From Henricia sp. BOLD:AAB3569 (lineage: Eukaryota > Echinodermata > Asteroidea > Spinulosida > Echinasteridae), in contig JBBELK010000666.1 of the NCBI GenBank assembly GCA_037783545.1, positions 541,001 through 605,000 on the forward strand: a stretch of 64,000 bases of DNA. Reading direction: 5' to 3'. The notes below the pieces were generated by a model that saw nothing but the letters and a program-made list of their open reading frames with translations, ran no database searches and had not been told where the DNA came from. A program made the translations under genes and the position numbers. Positions 12,841-24,522 of the stretch are shown here, one piece after another. The first letter of the stretch is position 1. Every line of letters begins with the position of its first letter.

Positions 12841-13179
12841 GGTCCAGTCACCAAAAAGAGATTCACAACTTCAGTTTTAATTTTTGCATATACGAATCTA
12901 AAACAAAAAAACCCTTTGAAGACGTTCAACTTTAAGTACGTGGTTTACTCTGTGAGGATCCTAACATCGTACATTTGTAATCTCTGGCCAAGTTAGTGAA
13001 TTATCTTCACACGTCTAGCATACAACACATTCAAGTGGAAAAATACACTAAAATGACACAAACATGTCAGGTTTCATGATTTTGAAGAGATAGTGCCAAA
13101 ACTGAATGCGTATTTTTTAGTTTATGTATGTCTGAAGGTTTTATAACCAATAACGCAATATTTAATATGGTGCCTTAAC
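12841..13179. other. Short spacer, nothing recognised
   Basis: AT-rich unique sequence between a MITE and a SINE cluster. No exon, tRNA or repeat signature is visible. Confidence 0.5.
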
Positions 13180-13495
13180 ACCATGGAACAGTCCCCCGTG
13201 CAGCATCTGCCCGGTGAGTCGGAGGTCTAGGGGAAAACCTGAGGGAGTATACCACCGTGCCTCACAGCTCAGCTGGTAAAGCATCTTCCCGGTGTGTCAG
13301 AGGTCTTGAGGGAAAACCTAAGGGAGTATACCACTGTACCTCATAGCTCAGCTGGTACAGCATCTGCCTGGTGTGTCAGAGGTCTTGGGGAAAACCTAAG
13401 GGAGTATACCACTGTGCCCCATAGCTCAGATGGTACAGTATCTGCCGGCCTGGTGTGTCAGCAGTCTTATAGGTTCGAATCCTGATGAGGACCGT
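13180..13495 (+). mobile_element. SINE family A with four tandem tRNA-like heads
   Basis: Four partial tRNA-like heads follow one another at a spacing of roughly 85-110 bp. Each has an A-box word such as TAGCTCAGCTGGTACAGC (one has CAGATGG), then a CATCTGCC..GGTGTGTCAG segment, then a linker AAACCTAAGGGAGTATACCA. Only the last head retains a B box (GGTTCGAATCC, near 13470). It is followed by the family body in the opposite sense (TTTCCATGGTGATTAGG). The head has been amplified in tandem, unlike the other copies in this window. Confidence 0.7.
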
Positions 13496-13708
13496 GTGAT
13501 GTTTAGTTATTTAATTTCCATGGTGATTAGGTACTATACCGAATATTACGTTCGGTATTTTGTTTAGTTGCGCATCCATGCAACACCGAGCTTTGTGCCT
13601 CATATCATTTTTTTCTCTCATATTTCGTTTCGAATAGGCCCCTAAATGAATTAGCGTGCAGCTTTGTGCTCATCACAATTCACTGACTACACTTGAACTG
13701 CCTCGGTA

Positions 13709-14526
13709 TAGACCGTGTAAGTCTCGTTTCGGGTCACACTTCCGGAGACCAGTCAGGGAATGACAATGGGGTTTCAACGTTGTGACGATCTTCTTTGAAT
13801 TATTACTTTACCTTACCGCGTTTGTAAGCGCCCAAACACCAATAAATGGAAAAGGAACATTAAAATCTATCGATTCAATAAATAAAATGAAGAAAATGTT
13901 GTCCAAATTTGTCACAAACAAATTTAAAAAATTGACATTTTGTTTCCGGTTTGCAAGAACCTTTACGAGTGGCAGGCTCAGGCTTGGTACATCTGAGGAA
14001 TATTAACATGGCTAAACAAATATGTGGTTTGAACGTCAACTTGAACGTTCACTTCTGTTGAGAGTAGATAAAACCACCACCAAAAACCTGAACAAATAAA
14101 GTATATATACGGCTAGGACAGAAAATCGCCGTCTAAAGCCGAATCAAGTGGTTTTAAAAACGGCTACAAAGCAACGTATTCGCGTCAAATACTCGCGCAG
14201 AGATATTGGTGCCACTACCAGCGATGCGCGCACTGCGTGGTTTTTATATACGTCAAGGCCAGGGGTTACCAGTTTATCTCAGAGATGGGAATAAATGGTC
14301 AGATTTATAATTGTATGAAATGTTTGTTCAATGAACTTTTCGCACAGGGTAATAAATGGGATTTTAAGAATTGTTAAAGTGGACACCGAATCGGTAGGTG
14401 AAACTGCTATTTTTGGCATGGAGTCAAAATGGTACCGCCGCACGTGCTAAAGCTCCTATACGTGGTCTCCGAAAGTGGATGAATCTCGCAGCGTACCGCA
14501 AGTTCTCGAGGTTAACTCTAGGTCTA
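13709..14526 (-). mobile_element. ~820-bp TIR element, copy 3 of the TAGACCGTGTAAG family, inverted
   Basis: This is the reverse complement of the element at 9837-10605. It starts TAGACCGTGTAAGTCTCG, carries the inverted GCGCCCAAACACCAATAAAT core and GATAAAACCACCACC, and ends in a decayed TIR (AACTCTAGGTCTA). The two copies form an inverted pair about 3.1 kb apart. Open frames inside (74 and 65 codons) have no known domain. Confidence 0.7.
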
Positions 14527-16919
14527 TTGCTGTGTTTAACCAAAAAGACGCACCGCGCAAACGGTTGCTTCCATTCACTATGGATTATGAAATAATATTT
14601 CTCGAGTTAAGGGCATTGGAGGGAAAATTACTTATAAGTGGTGCAAAATGGCGCGTACATGCAATACTAGTAAGACGAGACCCCAAAGTGTGGCCCACGG
14701 TCCACTGGGGATTATCATCCGGTGTACCGAAGCTGCCGTGTCCAAGACGATTAAACCCTATGTCCTCATCCCAGAGCAATCATACACTTTTTACCCATCC
14801 CCAGTTTCACCGCGCGGCCTCAAAATTAGCACTGACAAGCCTTGCTCGATACACGATGTTTCCGCGTATTGATAAAGAAACAAGACGGCAGCAAATTGGA
14901 GAGATGTAGAGAGGTTGTGTACATAAGACACTCGACACGATACCAAGGCAAACAAGACAGAGACGGGAGGGGATTTGAAAGGGAACACCGCGATGATTTT
15001 AGACGAATCAGACACCATCAGCCGGGAACCGACGGTATGGGCTGACAAGTGGCGCCTTCAACGGATGTAACAAACATCGATTGATTCCATAAATTGCTTC
15101 GACACGTCTCGCTATAAGCTAATCCCTGGAACTAAGACTGATTTACAATTATCACTAAACTATGACATAATGTACAATATTGATCTTAATCGCTTTCTTT
15201 TAAGAAATTGTTAATACGGAAATAAGGTGTAATACACCAAAAATAAAAATAAAATTGTTACTTACCATAATCGGCAAAATATCTGTTCTGGCACTCTCAC
15301 TGTTTAAAATTAGCAGATATTAAAATGATGAGATGAATTAAACTGCAACTCTAGTTTTCTCACACTTTGGATCTCTAGCTGACCGCAGTTACAAAAGACG
15401 GCACCAGAGAATAGTTGTTATAACAGAAGAAAGTTGACAAGGAAACGCGTGGCAACAAAGTGATGACTGAAGCAGGGGGTGCATAGAGGCAGATTGGGTA
15501 CATATAGGCGATGATGACACCAAACACTGAAGCAGGTTGTTTAGCAAGGTGCACGGAGACAGCGTTTAGTACTAACAGGTGTCAGAAGAAACGTTACTAA
15601 GCAACAATGAAGGGCGCCACACTCGGGCATCACGTGAGTTATGCAGCCATAGAGGTTACAAGTCGCGGTATTTCGTCATCAGTATGCGTCATATTGTGGC
15701 AGTATAGTCCAGGTGACAATGTCAGGTACAATAGTTTGCAAACAACAATAGATGAACAATAGGGACACATAAACGTGAGTGTCCAAAGCAGCGCCGTTTG
15801 TACACTGTGCGTACCTATTACCACCAGACCAGACCAGTCCACGCACATGCAGTGTTCTCAGCGCGGGAAATCCCATCTCCCTATCCCACTTAATATGATT
15901 ACTAGCCGCCTATGTCCACACTCTCAGCATAATTAAAAAGCCATTACATCCCGCACCATGTGCGCGGCCGGCCGGCAGCCTCGTCTGATATCTCAATTTT
16001 CGGAGTTGACGTGGCCAGATAATGTTACAGTTTCTGCCCTGGCTGATGTGACGTGGAGCGCGCGTGTGGCGTCCCCGGGCGTTGGAGAGGGCCATTTCAC
16101 CGATGCAAACATCAAACTTAGTCCGATTTGTCAAACTCTACTCATATCTTGACGTCCTGCCATCTGTAATGATTCCTTCTTCTTACATCCAATGCCTGTC
16201 TTACCATTGCACCGGCTAATGGACGGTACCAACCACCGTAGGGTACATTGGGAACCTGCCACATGCGACCCCCAACACTCCGGGCCACGCAACACCAACT
16301 CTTCTACCCTGATTTTCACCCTCACAAATATCGCTCCGAAAAAGTGCCATTACCACAATTAAAACCTAGCACTTTTGACAGTTTGCTGACGAATTAGCCC
16401 TGGCAGCATGGGGATTAGCATTGTAGCATTTTGGAGTATTAATTGGGCTAAGGTTCCCACAACGTGAGTAATGCTTCTAGCAATCATTCTGTGTTGGTAA
16501 CCCGACCCGGCCAGCGACCAGCCAACGCCGCGGCGCGGTGATGGTCTTTTAATCCTCGCCAACGGACCGGAACACAACAAGATATCACGGGCGGACTGTC
16601 AACTCGAATTCCCCGCAAAGGGAGCTTGGCAAGTGCCTTTATAAAATCAGCATCAAATTCATGCAGCATGCAGACACCTGGGCGTGATACCTAAAAATGC
16701 TCTATTCGTCTATCTGAAACACGCCATACATTAATCAGACACACTCGGTGATATTGAACGGTCTTATTTCTTGTTCATTCCCTCTACACATACCGTCTCC
16801 GTCTCATATCTTTATATTGCCCCATTTGTATTACATAAAACTACAGTTAACATTTGCGAAATATATTCTGCCCCCAAAAAATGCAATTTTCTTAAAATAT
16901 CAACTTGATCAGAGCATGT
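14527..16919. other. Unannotated stretch
   Basis: No gene or repeat family is recognised. The longest frame (14475-14909, 144 codons, plus strand) starts inside the neighbouring mobile element and has no recognisable motif. Overlapping frames of 60-85 codons occur on both strands. The region around 15600-16680 is less AT-rich and shows no repeat similarity within the window; it could hold regulatory DNA, but nothing proves that. Confidence 0.4.
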
Positions 16920-17250
16920 TTGTTGAATAGAGAACTTGTAGGCAACAAGGTATACCGATTGACCAAAACTTTGAAATTGCTCTGAAGACTGTTCTGGTTT
17001 CATTGATTTCAACAAAGTGATTCCCACAGCAATGAAATGTGATGACATTTTGCTGTTTCTGGGAGAATCCTGTAGTTAAGAGCTCTCAGAAAACCCATTT
17101 TGTTGGGTTTTCAACCTGATTGAAACTGCGTGGGATGAGCTGACCTTTGGAAAAAAGCAGGTATTCAGGGAGCACTTCAGGCAGAGTTGCACACCCTGCC
17201 TCAGCAGCTAGCTCTTACGCAGCGGTTCTTACGCAGCGGTTCTATAGTGC
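16920..17250 (-). mobile_element. Dispersed repeat shared with PSMD6 intron 5
   Basis: On the minus strand, GAAAACCCAACAAAATGGGT, CTCTTAACTACAGGA and GTCATCACATTTCATTGC match in order the plus-strand sequence around 40915-41000. Flanking words of 17150-17240 match 40780-40870. The two copies are diverged. No ends or target duplications could be fixed. CAGCGGTTCTTACG is duplicated in tandem near 17218-17244. Confidence 0.5.
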
Positions 17251-17801
17251 AGTGTGCCTTGTCACAAGGTGTGTTCATGCACGTTACTGACAGAAAAAAA
17301 CGTTACATCTCTCGGTCTCCTCGATATTTGTTTAACTGCATACATTTTTAGCAACTGGATTTAGGTTAATGCATTACTCAACGCAATATTTGTCATGGTG
17401 CATGACTAATCACCATTGAAATGAAACAATAACACTTTGGATGAGAGTTTGATTGTTACAACAGTACTTGAAAGAGAACATGGTTTTAACATTTCGACGA
17501 CTTCCATCGCCAAATGCCAAAAGACACAGGATATAATGACATCACTCATTTATTACGTGTGCGTTGTTCTATGGCAGCCTCCACAAACCCACCGGTTCGT
17601 GTATCTATTGAAAATCACACATGTACTATGTAAGCATCGAATGACGTCATCATGTCGTGATTCTATTGGTTATGGCATTCAGTGCATATCGTTTAATAGA
17701 AGCGTTCTCAATGAACACCATTTCTTGCCCATAATCTTTATTGGGATCCATGCAGCATTAAGCACGTCAGAACAATCACGATGATCCGTGTCAACGTTTT
17801 T
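17251..17801. other. Non-genic stretch with SINE body fragment
   Basis: Positions 17392-17445 carry the SINE family A body (ACTAATCACCATTGAAATGA, then TTGGATGAGAG) without a tRNA-like head. The frame at 17437-17784 (115 codons) has no recognisable domain. The rest is unannotated. Confidence 0.45.
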
Positions 17802-17924
17802 ACTAATCGATCCCTCGCACCGGCGGCCATAACAGGGGAGAGTTTTCATACATTTAAATGATATGACAATAGATCCACAACGTGACTGCCCCCTGTCATG
17901 GCCGCTCGTGCAAAGGGTCTATTG
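17802..17924. mobile_element. MITE, GGCGGCCATGACAG family, copy 2
   Basis: The left part CTCGCACCGGCGGCCATAAC is mirrored on the right by CCTGTCATGGCCGCTCGTGC. The outer words CTAATCGATC and GGGTCTATTG are diverged versions of the termini seen at 12688-12840. Confidence 0.7.
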
Positions 17925-18029
17925 ACCTTTTCAAATTTGGTATTTTCCCTTCTTATGTCTTCGCTTAACGTTTGGTCGTGAAGCCTATACGCTATATACT
18001 TGTTAGACCACCATGTTTTGGACTTGTTG

Positions 18030-20049
18030 CACCAGACTAGGCTTGGGCGATTCCACTCGGGAATCGAGTAGAATCGATTCCACCTTAGGTATCGGATTAA
18101 ATCGCGATTCCATATTTTTGAGGAATCGATTCCAAGTAGGAACCGATTACCTTTTAGCAACATTCGATTCCTAGTCAATTTCGTACCCAAAAACACTCTA
18201 TATGCCTAATGTGGAAATTACCAGCCTCTGACAATTTCCACATTAGGCCTATACATGGAGCTATATATAAGAACTAGAGTGCGCACTTATCACGTGACCC
18301 CGTGCCTGTGCGCGGTACCCGGGCGTGCCGCCCTGGGACCGCGTCCGCCATTTTGTTAGTGGTCAAAATAATTGATAAATACCCGGATGTATCCACTGCA
18401 GTCAACGGCGCGGCAGCTATAAATGGGTTTTTAAATGATTTATTCGCTGTTTAACGCCAGTCATGAGTGACCTTTTTCTACTGTACCTAGGAAGGTATAA
18501 ACGTACACCTCTGCCACTAATTATGGCATAATAATGTTACAAAAAGTGCGAATTTTGTTAGAAACGTGATTTTAGAAATGAAAAAAATACAGTTTTTCTC
18601 TTGAAAATGCTAGGTTATGCTATGTACTTAATGCATGGTGAACGGTAGAACGGTAGTTCTTCCCTCAGGCAGTCGGTTTCACCGGGAAATCCTGCACCTT
18701 ACGGTCGCGCTGAACTAAATTATCCCAGAAATTTGAATTAAGTTCGACGTATGAAACAATTTGGAGCGACTTGGTTCGCCAGAAGTCGAAAGATCGACTG
18801 TTCCAGTCAGTCAGAACGACTGAACAGCGACTTGGTTTCAGACGTCGATCTTAAGTGTGCGCGCGGCTCGCATACGCCTGTCTGAAACAAAATTTTAATC
18901 GGAACGATCGTGCGCCTGTATGAAACGGGTGTTACTTTCCCCCAAGTTAATGGCTGAGGTACTAGTATACCCGAATGCTCTACCTACACACGCAAAAAGC
19001 AGTGGGGGACGTAGCAGGAAAGAACTAGGAAGTTGATCGTGGCTTCAGACCTTGTGTGCAAAATAGATGAGGCATGCTGAAAAATAAAATCCGGTGTTTC
19101 CTCACAAAATCTTAAACTTTCCCACTCCAAATTTACAGTTTTTCCATCAAATCTGCACATTCTAATGCTAGATAAGTCATTAAAAAAAATTCTGATCAAC
19201 TCCCCAAATCTTGTACACTACCCGGGCGACGATTTTGAATGTTGTTTGGCCCATGGAGAAAGAAAAGTGTTTGGCCTAACTAAAGTTTCAATCTTTTAAA
19301 GTAAAATATAAAATATAAACAATGATCCGACAGTCAGGATGATTGTAGTTAGCAACCACATCTTTCTGCACCCCTATCGCTGAAAGCATTAATCTTAAAA
19401 TAAAATTAAAGCTGAAAATACGCATGTCGTCAATACATTAGCACGTACTTTTTGCCCACTAACAAAATGGCGTCCACGCACCCTTGAGGGCACGGGGTCA
19501 CGTGATAAGTGCTCACTCTAGTTCCTATATATAGCTCTGTGGGCCTATAGGAACGTGTGTGTGGCACAGGCCGACATTATTTTTTATAGACGTTTAGGTG
19601 CCGCTTGGTGCCAAATCATAGGTCGTCATCTGCACAATACGCAGTATCGTCACCGTAAGCCTAGCCTGCAGGCTGCGTTACACATACGAACAAGTTGCCA
19701 ACGTTAGCCACTGGTTACAGTACGTTCGTGCACTCGTCTATGGAAAGCCGGGTATCGGTTATTGGCGAACGATGCAAATGTTTGCAATGTTCGCGTGTTT
19801 GGAACGCAGCCCTGGAGACCATATCATCGCAACAAACCCAGACAGTACCGCAAACTAGACGAAAACTGCAACGCAAACAGTCGGCAAAGTTGAATCAAGT
19901 TTTACTTTGCCGATTGTTTCCGTCAGTTTCCGTCAGTGTCTACATGCGTGTATTACGATTATATATATGGAAACTAGGTTTTAAAGTAACACGCTAAATG
20001 TAGTTGATGTTTCCCATGAAAAATTGAATCGCCCAAACGTACACCAGAC
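18030..20049. mobile_element. hAT-like element (2004 bp, 18038-20041) with 8-bp target duplication
   Basis: The element starts TAGGCTTGGGCGATTC and ends GAATCGCCCAAACGTA, so the ends are imperfect inverted repeats of the TAG-plus-TTGGGCGATT kind common in hAT elements. It is flanked on both sides by CACCAGAC (18030-18037 and 20042-20049), a perfect 8-bp duplication, the hAT length. The left subterminal part is rich in GAATCGATTCC-type words. There is no transposase; a 100-codon plus-strand frame at 19695-19997 is unrecognised. Most of the interior (18254-19541) is a second inserted element. Superfamily assignment is inference from TIR and duplication length. Confidence 0.85.
18246..19549. mobile_element. 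TIR element (1288 bp, 18254-19541) nested inside the hAT-like element
   Basis: The left end CATGGAGCTATATATAAGAA, continuing through ACTAGAGTG and CACTTATCACGTGACCCCGT, is mirrored at the right end (CACGGGGTCACGTGATAAGT ... TATAGCTCTGTG), giving TIRs of about 50 bp. Both sides carry GGCCTATA (18246-18253 and 19542-19549), an 8-bp duplication. CA-starting ends with 8-bp duplications fit the hAT or P superfamilies. CGCCATTTTGTTAGTGG-type words extend the symmetry. A minus-strand frame at 18984-19199 (71 codons) is unrecognised; its region recurs, inverted, near 37700-37860 in PSMD6 intron 6. Confidence 0.8.
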
Positions 20050-20095
20050 TACTAAAGTGTGACGTCAGTTGCCGCGGTACTGGGTCTAAACAGTG
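20050..20095 (+). mobile_element. Solo half of the CRE/X-box MITE family
   Basis: AAGTGTGACGTCAGTTGCCG, then GGTACTGGGTCTAAACA, is the same motif string as the inverted right arm of the palindromic element at 31444-31775. Only one arm is present. It contains TGACGTCA (CRE core) followed at once by GTTGCC. Confidence 0.65.
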
Positions 20096-20164
20096 CTGGT
20101 ATCTGAAACGTCTATTGCTGTAAAGCGCAGGAAAACACCCAGTAACATTGTTGAACACAGAGGG

Positions 20165-20281
20165 TCACGTGTTCACTTTACTGCTCTATGCTCCTTTAAA
20201 GCCCCAATACATCATTTGCAGCTTCTCAACATTTTACTTCGCGAGTTGACAAGAAAAACCGGACTAAAAGTGTTGATAGCA
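20165..20281 (+). mobile_element. Dispersed repeat bordering the minisatellite
   Basis: CATCATTTGCAGC, ACTTCGCGAGTTGACAAG and AAAGTGTTGATAGCAATGGT match in order the reverse complement of about 55340-55420. The ATGGTAACAAACACC minisatellite therefore appears to have grown from the edge of a dispersed repeat. Confidence 0.5.
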
Positions 20282-20534
20282 ATGGTAACAAACACACCAC
20301 ATGGTAACAAACACCGCATGGTAACAAACACCACATGGTAACAAACACCGCATGGTAACAAACACCGCATGGTAACAAACACCGCATGGTAACAAACACC
20401 GCATGGTAACAAACACCGCATGGTAACAAACACCGCATGGTAACAAACACCACATGGTAACAAACACCGCATGGTAACAAACACCGCATGGTAACAAACG
20501 TCACAAACACCGCATGGTAACAAACACCACATGC
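20282..20534. repeat. 17-bp minisatellite, unit ATGGTAACAAACACCGC
   Basis: About 14-15 head-to-tail copies, nearly identical, with ACCAC versus ACCGC variants and one unit carrying an extra GTCACAAAC. Because 17 is not a multiple of three, all three minus-strand frames read through it and give the repetitive peptide CLLPCGVCYHAVFVTM..., which is an artefact rather than a protein. Confidence 0.95.
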
Positions 20535-23500
20535 CTTTTCCCCGTGTAAAATGGTACCTTTGTATGAGAAATTTCCAAAGATGCTTTTAAAAAAAATAAA
20601 GTTGTCTGCAGACAACCTTTTTACCATATATTCATGCACAAAAACCATGAATGGATTTTTCAGGTTTTCTGCGTACCTATGTGGCTGAAATGTTCACAAG
20701 GCAGTTTTATGAAAGTACGCTTTTAGTCACGGGTTGAATTGTACTCTATCGTTAATTGGGATATGCACGATTTCGCTACTAACTGCTCTCTACACACACG
20801 TCTAGCGGATAAGTCGCCTGAATTTACGTCTACTCCTACAACTTCACCAGCAGCATCGATATCAAATGGATGCATTTTAGTTCCATTAGATAAAAAGACA
20901 AGCACGAGCGAAACGAAGAGTCGGTTTTTAAGAAAGGAAACTGTAACCATCTTAAAAGCTACAACGTGTTACAGCCTCATGCGAGCTAAGTGCATTTGAC
21001 CAAATAATAGTGGCTTGCGGGTGTGTATGGCTGGACCAACACATTGGTTTAGCGCTGTTTGGCACGACTGGTGTGCTTAGGGTGGTAATTAGTACAATAA
21101 AGACACCGGCCAGCGGTTTGACAGATACCGCCTGTATATCTGCCACGTACCGGCAACCTAAACACGTTGGAAATGCTCACTGTGTTCAGGAAACCATTCG
21201 CAGTAGCCGCCATTAAGTTGTTTTCTTCGTGCCTTTTGTTGTATACCGTCAATGTCTTACCAAGCGTGCCGTGGCAGTGCACCGCTCACGGCCGAACACG
21301 TTTTACGCAGCATTAGCCATCGATGCTTTTTACGGCTAATTTCCCGGCTAAGGACACCGGCGGGCATTAAGTGGCTGGCCACGCTCCGTTGTGGCTTGTA
21401 CTTCAATATTTAGTGAGCAGCGGCTTAAATGTAGTGTGAAATCGTAAAGGGGGAAAGCAATCGGCCGGCAACTTTGGCAAATGATGGTGTCAACAAGGTG
21501 TGTGTTGCGCGGCGATCAACACAATATCTTTGCCTTGCTGGAATTGATAATTCCAAGGTTGTTATTCATTAAACATTAATATGAAGACGGTAGCTTTCTA
21601 GCAATGCACATTATGCCATAACTATTTAGCGAACTCGACTATTACGTATCAGTGAGGTTCCTGTCGACGGAGCTGATCAATTATTTAGCAAGATCATGAT
21701 CAAGTACATGGTGTAAATTGAGTAATTAACGTACATTTCACAGGTTGTGCCTGTTTTACTTTACTATATTTGTTGATGAAAATTACATGCGTACAAATAT
21801 AGATACATTATGCATATAGACACCTTATGCTATCTTATGCATGTTGTTAAATTAACTTAATAATCTTCTGTGTCTTTCATAGTGTACGAACCATTCTTTC
21901 ATTCTTTTATTCTTTCATTAAAACAAGTTTTGAGGTTTAGAAACGAGTGAAATAATAGACATTTTCTAGCTTTTAACGCTAAAATTAATTTCCATAATTT
22001 TGACCCATAAAATGCATTAGTAGTTATATTTAAACAAATGGCCTTGCGACATAACACAGGTTTTGTGCTATGGTCACATATTAATTTTTGTTCAGATATT
22101 TCAAGAAAACTAGGCCCTTTTCCAAATCTCGACTTGGGTTCAGGCTCCGGCTCGATGTAAACCACATGGAGACGGAGACGAAACCGGCCTCGCGTTACGA
22201 TCAGCGTTGTAGCCGAAACCTTTCTTTTATATAAAACATGAAATCTTTGAGATTATGGTCAACGTTCCGATGTCCTTTAAAGACAAGTTTGCGAGAAAGT
22301 TTCGGAAAGATAGCGGTGAGATATCTCAACGATATATGCCAATTAATGAGCAGAAAGATCACATAAACTAGATGTTTCACCAATGTTTTTAATCGTGACT
22401 CCTGAATCCGAAGCCATAACATGCAACCCGTGCTAAACACGTAGCCTATGCGTCACAAGTCTCGTCTTCACAACGAGGCTTTGGATACAATAGCAGTCTA
22501 AAACCCTCCGGATACTATCATTATCATTTTCAATTAATTAAACGTGAAGGTGAGCTCCTATATAGCTCTCTGTATGAGCAAAGACAGGATTTGTTTAAAT
22601 CGAGCCATCTGTGAGTGGGTTTCGAAGTTCAGTAATATGCCTGAATATTTCCAAGTCACCGGAGCGAGCCAGTTCGAGATTGGAAACTAAATTGTACTTG
22701 CTAATGACGAGTGCATTAACCAGACAACAGAATCAGAGAAGGAAATATTCCCGTCTCGTCTCTGTGAGAACAACAGCGATTTAGTTGACTCGAAAGGCAA
22801 ACAGTTACTAAAACGACGGGCAGATTGAATTACAACAGCCACGGGGGATTTGACGCGAAGCTCCGCCGGCAAACTGAACCCGGAGTGGATTTACCAAAGC
22901 AATGAATTACTCTAGAAATGACCACAAACTAACCGAGATGTTGTCCTAGTAATGATGTTCTCTCCTTGGTGTTATGGGGTATGGGTTTCAAGAGAACAGA
23001 TAGGAAACGACTACAACACAGGCTCTGGTTGGATCAAGCAAGACACCGACTCCATATCAGATGAATCCACTTACAAAATCTCATATAAATCTGTTTTTGA
23101 CTGAATAAAAAAACTCGATCGATCCTGGGATGCCATGCATAATGGCCGTTGTGGTTAGTTTTCTGCTTTCATTTAGCCAGGCATTTGCGGTACCGGACGG
23201 GTTGGCGCAGACACCGCTTGGCTATATATCCGATCCTTCGCCGGCGGGTTAACTCATGTAAATGCAGTCGGTTCCTAATCTGACCAGCATTATGAGACTG
23301 ATTTCGTAAGAAAAACACACAAAAAACCCGGTCGGTGTTTTCACAACTGCCATCCGATAGCATCCAAATTAGATGCATATCTTCAGAAAAACCGCTACAT
23401 ACGAATCCGCAATGCGCCACGGGTCTTTTCTTTCCTCTGATCAGAATGAGACTGGGATTTTCCCTGGCTCCTTTTCTCCTTCCAACCAACTTTGATACCG

Positions 23501-24340
23501 CTGATGGAGGTCTGTAACTCCCCATGGGATTAGGCACAGGTACCGCGCAGCAGTCGACTCAAAGGCACACCGACTCGTCCCCCATAGGGACCTCGCGATA
23601 AAAAGGCCTCTACGCCATCTAGGGATTCACGTGTTTGCGTTAGTGAGCTGATGTTTGTCGTGGTCTGGGCTAGTGATGGATGGGATGTGTCCATGCTACT
23701 GACTTTGGTTCCTTAGGATATCAATTAGAAACTTATCTGATTGTTTGTCCCTTTCCTTTTTGAAAAGAACACGTGGCGCCTGGTAATCAAACAAATGAAA
23801 CAACCCAAACAGGACGACAACATGATATGGCATCGACAAGATTTGAACCAGAGACATCTGACACACTAGATAGGTGCTCTACCAGCTGATACATCGATCG
23901 CATGCTTTAACTGAAATAGATAGAGGAACAAAAGTTCAATTTATTCCATCTTTGCATGCCGTTTCCCATAAGATTAACGCCCACATTACAATAAATGTAT
24001 GTAAAGAGATTGCTGGGCGTGGACGTATTGGGATACTGTTGCCGAGTGGTTTGGGTCGTTGACTCGTAATAATCGGAATCGATACCCGATCGTTGTACCT
24101 TAGCTCTTTAGCAACACACTTTACCACAATTACGTCATCCTTCGGAAGGATCTTAGAGCACTATTTCGTGACGAGTAAGGTGATTACCCAGGGTATCTGG
24201 TCGTCAGCTGCCAATGGCGCCACCTACCTAGTGCACCTTGTTTAGGTGAAAGATACTTGCATTAAAAAACTGAAAATAGAGCTAATGTGACCGGACCCAC
24301 TTGGTTGATCACGTTTATTATAAAACCACTCTACCATACA
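20535..24340. other. Long unannotated stretch
   Basis: No gene, transposon end or repeat copy is recognisable apart from an isolated SINE A-box fragment (GGTGCTCTACCAGCTGATAC) near 23873. Frames of 60-122 codons occur, for example minus 23169-23537 and plus 20739-20999, without domains, signal peptides or plausible splice structure. The absence of repeats over about 3 kb is unusual for this window and could mark conserved non-coding DNA or simply unique sequence. Confidence 0.4.
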
Positions 24341-24450
24341 GAGGTGCGTTCAATAGCGCAATACGTATGCATACCGACAATACCTTCAACGGTGAAGGTA
24401 TAGGAAAATACCAATACCGGCGTACGTATTGTGCTATTGAACGCGCCCCT
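24341..24450. mobile_element. 110-bp hairpin MITE, GGTGCGTTCAATAGCGC family
   Basis: GAGGTGCGTTCAATAGCGCA and AATACGTATG on the left are mirrored by CGTACGTATTGTGCTATTGA and ACGCGCCCC on the right. Inside, ACCTTCAACGGTGAAGGT is a further small palindrome. The whole unit can fold back on itself. Confidence 0.8.
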
Positions 24451-24465
24451 GGTCTTGCCGACAAT

Positions 24466-24522
24466 CCCTAGCAATTGTTAATGTTGGTTCCTTTGGTATT
24501 TTTGACAGAACAATTGCTGGGG
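24466..24522. repeat. Short inverted repeat
   Basis: CCCTAGCAATTGTT and AACAATTGCTGGGG are imperfect inverted copies about 27 bp apart, directly beside the preceding hairpin MITE. This may be a decayed MITE. Confidence 0.5.

Noticed and set aside
14475..14909. 144-codon plus-strand frame
   Set aside because: It starts inside a repeat element, overlaps frames on the other strand and has no recognisable family signature.
20212..20648. Three overlapping minus-strand frames with CGVCYHAVFVT repeats
   Set aside because: The 17-bp minisatellite rotates through all frames and gives the same peptide in each; this is an artefact.
23169..23537. 122-codon minus-strand frame, basic and Cys-containing
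   Set aside because: No domain, no splice-compatible neighbours and an opposing frame on the plus strand; coding status could not be supported.
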